DNA from: Christensenella sp. UBA1260
GTDB lineage: Bacteria > Bacillota > Clostridia > Christensenellales > CAG-917
NCBI GenBank assembly: GCA_002308155.1
Contig: DBVQ01000091.1
Span: forward strand, 17,811 to 23,695
Length of the DNA stretch: 5,885 nt
Direction: 5' to 3'
Shown piece by piece: positions 1 through 5,473 of this stretch. A model generated the notes under the pieces. The model was not told where the DNA came from. It made no database searches and worked only from the letters and a program-made list of their open reading frames with translations. Numbering within the stretch: the first letter of the stretch is position 1; every line of letters begins with the position of its first letter. Made by a program: the position numbers and the translations under genes.

Positions 1-581
1 ACTTGACCATCAACAAGGAGAGTCCTTGCCGCCACACCGTCCGCAACGTATTGAACGAACACTTGGTTTTCATTTGGGTCGCCTGACTCTATCATGCCGA
101 TACCGTTTGCTTTCATCACGTATCTGAACACAAGCCCTGGAACGCCTGTCTTGCCGATGCAAGCAACTTTCTTGCCCTTGACGTCTGCGACTTGAAGCGC
201 ATCACCCTCGTTTGAGCCCGCCACCATAAAGAGCGAACCGCCGACTGCTACACTGACGAGTTTGTAGTCTGCACCTTGACGGATAAGATTTGCACCTGCG
301 TTTACAGGCATAATCACGATATCCGCGCTCTTTGAAGACATCTCTGCACCGATATTTGCAGGAGCGACTGCGGCGTATGTGACGTTGTGACCGTCAATCT
401 GTGCTTTGCCCACTGCAAAAGTGAGCATTGCAAGTGCAGGAGTTCCCTCAGGTGCCGCAAAACGAAGATCTGACTTTTGAGAATTATTCGATTTTTTGTT
501 GCATGCAACAAAGGTTGCGAGAAGTGCGAGCGTAAGCACTACGACAAGCACGATTGATACGATTTTGAGTGATTTTTTCAT
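1..581 (-). CDS. ABC transporter substrate-binding lipoprotein, NMT1/SsuA-like (partial, C-terminus outside window)
   Basis: This is the first 193 residues of a secreted, lipid-anchored solute-binding protein for an ABC importer; the frame is open to the window edge. Residues 1-26 form a signal peptide (KK, then a long Val/Leu/Ala core) ending at TFVAC, so Cys27 is the likely lipidated residue. A short Asn/Ser/Lys linker follows. The mature part has features usual in NMT1/TauA/SsuA-like binding proteins: a first strand ending in APEGTPALAM (about 43-52), an MPVNAGANLIRQGADYKLV stretch (about 91-109), and a VADVKGKKVACIGKTGVPG stretch at the domain crossover (about 132-150). The ATG at 579-581 is chosen because it starts the signal peptide and has GGAG at 590-593, 8 nt upstream. 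It lies 67 bp after the TM1266-family gene on the same strand and is probably co-transcribed. The ligand cannot be read from sequence. Such proteins sit near [FeFe]-hydrogenase genes in some Clostridia, from general knowledge, which makes a link to hydrogenase cofactor supply a guess. Confidence 0.88.
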   Translation of the reverse strand, partial: MKKSLKIVSIVLVVVLTLALLATFVACNKKSNNSQKSDLRFAAPEGTPALAMLTFAVGKAQIDGHNVTYAAVAPANIGAEMSSKSADIVIMPVNAGANLIRQGADYKLVSVAVGGSLFMVAGSNEGDALQVADVKGKKVACIGKTGVPGLVFRYVMKANGIGMIESGDPNENQVFVQYVADGVAARTLLVDGQ

Positions 582-648
582 AATCTATGCTCCAATTTTA
601 TTATTTTTCATTTTGTATTATATATTGTTTCACAACACGATACGTGCT

Positions 649-900
649 TTATTCTTGGACTTCAAAACTTGTGAGAGCAGATTTGACAGCAAGTCCGTCA
701 AACTGACCGAGTCTGCCCGTCAAAGCGGAAATGCGCTCCTGTGAACCCTCCACGATGAGTGCGATTGTCGAGACGTTGTCTCTTGGCACACCCATACGAC
801 CGACGATAATATCGCCGAAGTCACTGAGGACTTTTTGCATTTCAAGTGCGAGACTGCGGTCTCCCTTGACTACGATTCCAACAACACCGATTCTTTTCAT
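649..900 (-). CDS. TM1266-family iron-only hydrogenase system regulator (putative)
   Basis: This is an 83-residue protein matching, by recognisable motifs, the family named after Thermotoga maritima TM1266 (annotated as iron-only hydrogenase system putative regulator). It opens with a beta strand (RIGVVGIVV, 3-11), then a helix (about 17-28), a central RMGVPR motif (35-40), a second strand (STIALIVEG, 44-52), a helix with ISALTGRLGQ (57-66), and a last strand LAVKSAL. This order fits a small ferredoxin/ACT-like or NikR-C-terminal-like fold. No DNA-binding domain is visible, so it may sense a ligand or act on a partner rather than bind DNA itself. The length is normal for the family. The ATG at 898-900 is preferred over an in-frame ATG 51 nt upstream because a strong AAAGGAG lies 6 nt before it and the family homology begins there. 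Its promoter region holds a 19-bp palindrome. No hydrogenase gene lies inside the window, so the pathway link rests on family knowledge. Confidence 0.88.
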   Translation of the reverse strand: MKRIGVVGIVVKGDRSLALEMQKVLSDFGDIIVGRMGVPRDNVSTIALIVEGSQERISALTGRLGQFDGLAVKSALTSFEVQE

Positions 901-906
901 ATTTTT

Positions 907-913
907 CTCCTTT
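907..913 (-). promoter_or_regulatory. Strong Shine-Dalgarno that fixes the TM1266-family start
   Basis: The minus strand reads AAAGGAG, followed by a 6-nt A-rich spacer and the ATG at 900. It is the strongest ribosome binding site in the window. It lies inside the frame of the longer alternative start at 951, so it decides in favour of the 83-residue product. Confidence 0.85.
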
Positions 914-982
914 GGGGTCTTCGACCCGTTTGTTATTTTTTCGTATTTCAATCAATCTGTCTTTTTGACTGCTTTCTTCTAC

Positions 983-1011
983 ATTTTGACGAAATTCGTC
1001 AAAGTGGACAA
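983..1011 (-). promoter_or_regulatory. Candidate promoter of the TM1266-family/lipoprotein block
   Basis: On the minus strand, TTGTCC (1011-1006, 4 of 6 matches to the -35 consensus) and CAAAAT (988-983, 4 of 6 matches to the -10 consensus) are separated by exactly 17 bp. Transcription would start near 976 and give a leader of about 75 nt before the start codon at 900. The boxes are weak, and the -35 box overlaps the end of the T tract of the upstream terminator. What raises its credibility is that a 19-bp perfect palindrome fills the spacer, the usual place for a repressor operator. No better promoter was found between the terminator and the gene. Confidence 0.35.
985..1003. promoter_or_regulatory. 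19-bp perfect palindrome, likely operator
   Basis: The sequence TTTGACGAAATTCGTCAAA is a perfect inverted repeat with 9-bp arms around a single central base. It begins 6 bp past the terminator T tract and lies 85 bp upstream of the TM1266-family start codon. It has no following T run on either strand, so it is not itself a terminator. A site of this size and symmetry fits a dimeric repressor. Redox regulators such as Rex or Rrf2/Fnr-type proteins control hydrogenase genes in related anaerobes. This motif does not equal the Rex consensus as I know it (even-spaced TTGTGAA/TTCACAA), so the regulator is left unnamed. Confidence 0.55.
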
Positions 1012-1041
1012 AAAAATCGCTACCGTGCAAAACGGTAGCGA
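1010..1041 (-). terminator. Intrinsic (rho-independent) terminator
   Basis: On the minus strand, TCGCTACCGT (1041-1032) and ACGGTAGCGA (1026-1017) form a perfect 10-bp stem with a 5-nt loop, followed directly by seven T residues (1016-1010). The opposite strand has only a five-A run next to the stem, so no T tract: the terminator works in the minus direction. It lies about 110 nt past the stop codon of the 619-residue protein gene and ends that operon. It would also end any transcript that begins at the promoters at 1148-1115. Confidence 0.92.
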
Positions 1042-1062
1042 AAAATGTGCTTTTCATTTCTT

Positions 1063-1089
1063 CATCCGTCTTACACTCCGACATCCGTC
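1063..1089. repeat. 8-bp direct repeat pair, 19-bp period
   Basis: CATCCGTC occurs at 1063-1070 and 1082-1089 on the plus strand (GACGGATG on the minus strand), with an 11-bp spacer. It lies about 20-45 nt downstream of the predicted starts of the overlapping promoters. It could be a roadblock operator site or an RNA-level GGA pair. Such short repeats also arise by chance. Confidence 0.4.
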
Positions 1090-1114
1090 ATTGTTTTAGA
1101 TTGATTGTATATTA

Positions 1115-1148
1115 ATGATAATATATTCTGTTTATTTTGTCAAGTCAA
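1115..1148 (-). promoter_or_regulatory. Two overlapping sigma-A-like promoters
   Basis: On the minus strand, promoter A has TTGACT (1148-1143), a 17-bp spacer and TATATT (1125-1120). Promoter B has a consensus TTGACA (1143-1138), a 17-bp spacer and TATCAT (1120-1115). They are offset by 5 bp and share end bases. Both have ideal spacing and five or six of six matches per box. They start 2 bp after the stop codon of the 619-residue protein gene. The region is AT-rich, which raises the chance of spurious -10 boxes, but two near-consensus -35 boxes at exact spacing are harder to dismiss. Confidence 0.6.
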
Positions 1149-1150
1149 TT

Positions 1151-3010
1151 TCACTTCACGAGCTTCAAGAGCGTGTCAATGAGCAAATACACCCACAGCA
1201 CGCGCGACTCGTTTGCGCTTGTGATATACGCATTGATATTTTCTTCAAACGCCTGTGCTTCCTGCTCTGTTGCGCCGTCCGGAAGTGGCTCAAGCAGTTG
1301 CGCTTCGGCAAACTCGGCAAGCTTTGTGCGTATTGGAGAATCCTCAACATAGTAGTCGTCAATTGAAAGGTGCAAATCCGCTTTAACGATAGAAAGCAAC
1401 CCTTCGTTTTCGCCGCTGCCCGCGATAAGTTCAACCATCTTTGCACTTGCGGCGTTCAAATAATACTTGCACCACTCGTCCGTCTGGCTCTCACGGTCAT
1501 ACGGATTTTGCGGAATTTCCAACCCGCCGTTTTCAATGCTGGACGAGAAACTGCAATTGTTTGCCGCCTGTCTCAATTTTTCAACGAGAGAATCTCTTGT
1601 ACCGTTTCCTTCAATATAATTGAAGTAGGCGTCCTCAAACTCAGAAAGCTGTATGAACTTTACGCAGACCAAAACCAGTTTTTTGAGATCACTATCGTTC
1701 CAAAGCTCAGGGTGCGCCATATATTCCACCATGTCTTCCTTCTCCTCGGAGGTGGCAACAGAAATGAGATTCACGCCTGCGTCAAGTGCTATGATTGGGA
1801 TTGCGCGCTTATAATCCGTTTCCGCCTGCGCACCCAGCACCTCAATCAAGGCGTCAAGTTCTGACTTGTCAATATTTTCAAGCAGTTGCTTTTCAACGCG
1901 AGCATAGATTACAAGTTCGTTGACGTTCTTTAGCCTATTGCTATACTCTGGCACATTTTCAACATAGTCTCTGACTATGTTCAAGAAGTCTGCGTCCACA
2001 ACATGAGAAGCCGAAATGACCATATCCGCAAGGTACGGGATTGAATCCGTGAAGATATAGACATATTTTGCATAGTTGACAATCCTTGAAAGCACTCTGG
2101 ATGTCGTTAGCCTGCCGTCAAACTTGTCCGTGATTGTCTTTATCGCATTGTTGAGCGAGACAATCTCCGCTGTCGTCAAAGCAGCTTTGAGCTTTCTCAC
2201 GTTGATGAGAGCCGCATTGACAACCGTCTCGATTTCGCTGTTTGTGATATCTGCAAGTGCGCCATCCTCGCTTGTAATGACTTCAACCATATTGTTTGTG
2301 AGCGTTTCAATTGACGTTGTATAGGCAAATGCTACAAGCTCCTTTATTGCACTCTCCGCACCCGAAACGGCGGTCAATATTTCTCTCTTCTCCGCCTGTG
2401 TAAATGTGAGATACTCAATCTCCGCGCTTACAGTGCTGATGCTTTCATTCACATTGCTTGCGTTTGTTGCGCTCCTTATGCTTTGAAGCTTGTCCTTCAT
2501 GCTGTTCAAAGTTGTTGCGCCGTCTTCAATGAGTGCCTCAATTAGCGCATACACGATATACGCCACGTCGTCGGACGAGAACCCAACGCTTCTAAGTAGA
2601 GGTATGAGCAGTTCGGCATTGTCTTCAAACTCATCAAACAACTTCTTCCCGTCTTCGGAGGCAAGTGCCTCTGCAAACAGGTTGATTTTTGCCGTCTGCA
2701 AAGGTGAGTTTTTGAATGTGTTCAGAGCAAACTCTGTCCACCCAGCAAAAACGACATAGTCGCCTGCGTCTTCAAGCGCTTTGAGCTCCTCGTCGGTCAT
2801 ATCACTCTTCCAGTTTTCGTTTATGCCGCAAAGGAAGTTTTGCTTGACGGACGCAACCGCCTCTTGTCTTTGAGCGGCGGCTTGCCTTTCAGCCTTTTCC
2901 CTATTTGCCTTTTGAACGGCGCGCGCGCCAAATACTCCGCCGAGCACAGCGCCCGCCGCAATCACAAGCACGACTGCTATTACGATTATGATTTTTACGG
3001 TCTTTGTCAT
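1151..3010 (-). CDS. Membrane-anchored helical extracytoplasmic protein of unknown function
   Basis: I do not recognise this 619-residue protein. Residues 1-5 are short and basic, and residues 6-28 form one strongly hydrophobic segment rich in Ile/Val/Ala/Gly. A basic, Ala/Gln/Glu-rich stretch (about 29-55) follows that could form a short coiled coil. There is no lipobox, and the AVLGG/FGARA end of the segment is a possible but weak signal-peptidase site, so an uncleaved N-terminal anchor is most likely. The other roughly 560 residues look almost wholly alpha-helical and acidic, with many EI/AL/NN patterns, no obvious enzyme motif, and four cysteines (61, 449, 486, 514). There is no C-terminal anchor or sorting signal. 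The start at 3010 has AAGG 6 nt upstream and gives the anchor directly. It lies 27 bp behind the FtsX-type permease in the same operon and ahead of a strong terminator, which suggests a partner of that transporter, such as an outer scaffold, adaptor or cargo. That role is inference. Confidence 0.85.
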   Translation of the reverse strand: MTKTVKIIIVIAVVLVIAAGAVLGGVFGARAVQKANREKAERQAAAQRQEAVASVKQNFLCGINENWKSDMTDEELKALEDAGDYVVFAGWTEFALNTFKNSPLQTAKINLFAEALASEDGKKLFDEFEDNAELLIPLLRSVGFSSDDVAYIVYALIEALIEDGATTLNSMKDKLQSIRSATNASNVNESISTVSAEIEYLTFTQAEKREILTAVSGAESAIKELVAFAYTTSIETLTNNMVEVITSEDGALADITNSEIETVVNAALINVRKLKAALTTAEIVSLNNAIKTITDKFDGRLTTSRVLSRIVNYAKYVYIFTDSIPYLADMVISASHVVDADFLNIVRDYVENVPEYSNRLKNVNELVIYARVEKQLLENIDKSELDALIEVLGAQAETDYKRAIPIIALDAGVNLISVATSEEKEDMVEYMAHPELWNDSDLKKLVLVCVKFIQLSEFEDAYFNYIEGNGTRDSLVEKLRQAANNCSFSSSIENGGLEIPQNPYDRESQTDEWCKYYLNAASAKMVELIAGSGENEGLLSIVKADLHLSIDDYYVEDSPIRTKLAEFAEAQLLEPLPDGATEQEAQAFEENINAYITSANESRVLWVYLLIDTLLKLVK

Positions 3011-3037
3011 AATTTGCCTTATATTCGCTATGTGCGA

Positions 3038-5467
3038 TTAACTTCTTGTCAATTTATAATTCTTTTTGAAGTTGAGCACGAGCGGCACAACCGAGTATGC
3101 AACTGCCGCAACAGCTCCAACCACTGCCACCACCCAAGCGCTGTACACAAACTCAAAATAGAGCCCAAACAGCATGAGCGCGTGGATGAGCGACATCGTG
3201 AGTAGCACGGATGCCGCAAACGCCAACACAAATGCCATAAGCGCGATGAGAGCATGTTGCAAAACTTCTGTCGCGAGCAAGGTGTTTTTGGACATACCTG
3301 CGGTGAGAAACGCCGTCCTTGCTCTCTCCTCTCCGCTTCTTCCGACGAGTGCCGCAAACACGGAAACGATGAGTATAAACACTCCCACAACCACAGCGAG
3401 CGTACCCACCAAATCAAAGACGGCGGAGGTGCTCTCCTTGTCCCATCTGTATGCTTCCAAAGCATCCACAACATAGTAGTTGCGGCTTGCATATTTTTCT
3501 TTTATACTGCCCACGGTTTTCTTGACGTCTGCCGATGATACAACGAGCACCGTGTCAACTTCAACACATGCCTTTTTGAGCGCTTCACTTGACATTATGA
3601 TATAGTTGCCGTTGAACAAATTGTGCTTCACAAAGCCTGCGATTTTCACCTTCACAGTCTTGTTTTCAACAAGCAAATCAAGCTCATCGCCAAGCTTTGC
3701 TCCATAGAGCTTTTGGAGCGAAATATCCACAACCGCAAGTGGCTTGTCAGTGTATTTGTCTTCGCTGTTTTCCGGCGCAATCGCCGCTTTAACGTCTTGA
3801 TTTGGTGTGATAAACTCAAAGTTTATCATATCAAGCGTATCATATGAGCCAAGCAAGTGGACTGTCTTTTCAAAGTTTTCGCCCTTTATTTCGCTCTTTT
3901 GCCACACCATTTTTGTTGCGTCTTGGACGCCGTCCAAAGTCTTGAAATCCTCAACAGGGACATCAGCCTTTATGTTGGACACAAACACAAAATTTTCAAA
4001 GTTTTTGATGTAGCTGTCAAACACCGTTGTCGTGATATTCCATGCCATAAACAGCATGACGCTGATTGCCACACCCACTGTCAAAATGGATGTGGAACGC
4101 GCAAATCTTTTCTCTCTCGGCAAGGTTGTGGATGCCGTCTTTACACTTGGCGAAGATACCTTTGAACATAGACGCGAAACGCCCTTCAAAACGTATGGAG
4201 ATGCCGTGAACAATGTCGCGAGCACAAGCACCAAACTGACGATTGCAAAGTATGGCGTGAGGCTCTCCACCAAGCACTCAACAAGCACACTGGCAACCGC
4301 AAGCGCACACAGCACAATCGGCAAAACAAAACCGAGTTTTGACTGTTTTTGCCCCGATGTTTGGTTTTGTCTTATCGTGCCTTTGAGCCCTCTCACAATC
4401 GGCAAAAGCGAACTGAGCACCGCGCTCGCAATGCCAATCACTGCCGCCAAAAAGAGATACAACGCACTCACACTCGCCACCATTGTTTTGAGCGTAAGCT
4501 TTATGATGAGCGCAAATACGCCAAGCGCAAGTGCCGAGCCGACAAGTCCGCCAATGAATGCGATTATTCCGCTTTCAATCATCAGCACGCCAAAGATTTG
4601 CTCGTTTGTTGCGCCGACGATGCGAAGCCTTGAAATATAGTCGATTTTGTCCTTTTCGCTGATGAGGAACAAAAAGGCAACTATTACGACGGCAAGCACA
4701 AGCACTGCCGCCCCAGCAAGCACGACAGGCGCAGTGAGCGCAGTCGTCTGCTCATCAATATACTTTAAGTCGTGCGAGAGTTCCACCTGCATATCCTTGT
4801 AGGCGTCAAGAGCTTTGATATTTGCAATCACGCTGTTGACATCTGCCCCGCTTGCGACTTTGATGTATATTTCGTTGAAGAATTGTCCCGTGCTGAAAAC
4901 GAGTTTGGAAATTGTTTCCACATTGCCAAGGATGAGATACGGCGAATCGTCAACAAAATACCCTGTATTCTTTGCAATTGCACCGACAAATACCCTTGTC
5001 TTCTTTTCGCCAAGAACAAGTTCAATTTGATCGCCGACTTTGACACCGAAATGCTTTGCCGCCGCCTCGGATATTATGACGTCGTCGACATTGAGCGCGT
5101 CAAGACGTCCACTCTGAACTTCAATATTTTGCAGTTTTTCAAGCGAGCCCGTCTCAAATCCGCGTGCCTGTACGTATTCGTCGCCAATCTGTGCATATAG
5201 ATACAAGGACGGAATTATACTCTCAATCCCTTCAAGGTTTTGAAGCTCAGGCGTGACTGTTGTTATTCTGTCCGAACTGGACTGAGTTGCAATCTTGATA
5301 TCACTGCTCCCCGCCACCGAGGTCTCGCTTGCACTGATATAGTCATAAACTGCGCCCTTAAAAGAAAGCATGGCAAAAATCATCGCTACAGCAACTGCGA
5401 TACCCAGCACCGTTGCGACTGTGCGCCATGGTTTTGATTTTATGTTTCTAAGAGCCAGTTTCAGCAT
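3038..5467 (-). CDS. FtsX/MacB-family ABC transporter permease, ten-TM type
   Basis: This 809-residue membrane protein is the permease of an ABC transporter of the FtsX/MacB (type VII) superfamily. The N-terminus, LALRNIKSKPWRT followed by a first membrane segment (about 16-36), is typical. An extracytoplasmic MacB-like domain spans about 37-244 and contains VDDVIISEAAAKHFGVKVGDQIEL. Three segments follow (about 246-269, 293-321, 333-358), with the conserved cytoplasmic LRIVGATNEQIFGVLMIESG between the second and third segments. Two linking segments (378-400, 403-427) lead to the second half: a segment at 457-478, an outer domain at 479-680, and three closing segments (682-708, 735-760, 774-798). 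This 4+2+4 layout is that of ten-TM permeases rather than four-TM MacB. The second half keeps a degenerate core (ARTAFLTAGMSKNTLLATE). The start lies 6 bp after the ATPase stop, which implies translational coupling. Such pumps move energy across the membrane for export, lipid or lipoprotein extraction, or signalling; the substrate here is not evident. Confidence 0.93.
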   Translation of the reverse strand: MLKLALRNIKSKPWRTVATVLGIAVAVAMIFAMLSFKGAVYDYISASETSVAGSSDIKIATQSSSDRITTVTPELQNLEGIESIIPSLYLYAQIGDEYVQARGFETGSLEKLQNIEVQSGRLDALNVDDVIISEAAAKHFGVKVGDQIELVLGEKKTRVFVGAIAKNTGYFVDDSPYLILGNVETISKLVFSTGQFFNEIYIKVASGADVNSVIANIKALDAYKDMQVELSHDLKYIDEQTTALTAPVVLAGAAVLVLAVVIVAFLFLISEKDKIDYISRLRIVGATNEQIFGVLMIESGIIAFIGGLVGSALALGVFALIIKLTLKTMVASVSALYLFLAAVIGIASAVLSSLLPIVRGLKGTIRQNQTSGQKQSKLGFVLPIVLCALAVASVLVECLVESLTPYFAIVSLVLVLATLFTASPYVLKGVSRLCSKVSSPSVKTASTTLPREKRFARSTSILTVGVAISVMLFMAWNITTTVFDSYIKNFENFVFVSNIKADVPVEDFKTLDGVQDATKMVWQKSEIKGENFEKTVHLLGSYDTLDMINFEFITPNQDVKAAIAPENSEDKYTDKPLAVVDISLQKLYGAKLGDELDLLVENKTVKVKIAGFVKHNLFNGNYIIMSSEALKKACVEVDTVLVVSSADVKKTVGSIKEKYASRNYYVVDALEAYRWDKESTSAVFDLVGTLAVVVGVFILIVSVFAALVGRSGEERARTAFLTAGMSKNTLLATEVLQHALIALMAFVLAFAASVLLTMSLIHALMLFGLYFEFVYSAWVVAVVGAVAAVAYSVVPLVLNFKKNYKLTRS

Positions 5468-5473
5468 AATGTT

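Larger units (their letters stand above)
1010..1110 (-). ncRNA. Possible small RNA or attenuated leader (about 100 nt)
   Basis: Two good sigma-A-like promoters point into this stretch, with predicted starts near 1113 and 1108, and a strong terminator closes it at 1010. No convincing gene lies between. The expected product is a transcript of roughly 100 nt with a single-stranded 5' part holding three GGA motifs (two in ACGGATG, one in TCGGAG) and a 3' terminator hairpin. That form fits a small regulatory RNA, or a leader whose readthrough would feed the TM1266-family gene. I see no known riboswitch fold and no strong antiterminator pairing. The call rests on promoter and terminator placement only. 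Confidence 0.3.

Noticed and set aside
617..622. A TATAAT box on the minus strand between the TM1266-family gene and the lipoprotein gene, as a promoter.
   Set aside because: No acceptable -35 box lies 16-18 bp upstream; TTGTGA is only 7 bp away. In AT-rich spacers such a hexamer is common. A weak internal promoter cannot be excluded.
633..647. A dyad CACG-ATA-CGTG just after the stop codon of the TM1266-family gene, considered as a terminator.
   Set aside because: The stem is only 4 bp (6 with a wobble pair in RNA) and no T run follows on the minus strand, so it should not stop transcription into the lipoprotein gene.
649..951. A 17-residue N-terminal extension of the TM1266-family protein.
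   Set aside because: The extension is Lys-rich, lies outside the family homology, and contains the strong AAAGGAG that serves the inner ATG at 900.
842..1084. An 80-residue open frame on the minus strand that crosses the terminator, the palindrome and the start of the TM1266-family gene.
   Set aside because: It has no clear ribosome binding site, overlaps the well-supported gene by 59 nt in another frame, and would have to share its bases with a perfect terminator stem, a T7 tract and a perfect palindrome. Hydrophilic composition alone does not make it a gene.
1071..1091. A six-residue open frame (MTDVGV) in the leader on the minus strand, as a possible leader peptide.
   Set aside because: It has no ribosome binding site and no run of regulatory codons, and such short frames are expected by chance.
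1370..1864. A plus-strand frame of 164 codons, the longest of several opposite the 619-residue gene.
   Set aside because: It lies wholly antisense to a well-supported gene, has no ribosome binding site or recognisable domain, and its composition is that of a reverse-complement shadow.
4032..4640. A plus-strand frame of 202 codons antisense to the permease gene.
   Set aside because: It mirrors the membrane segments of the FtsX-type permease in the opposite strand and shows no family likeness or start signal of its own.
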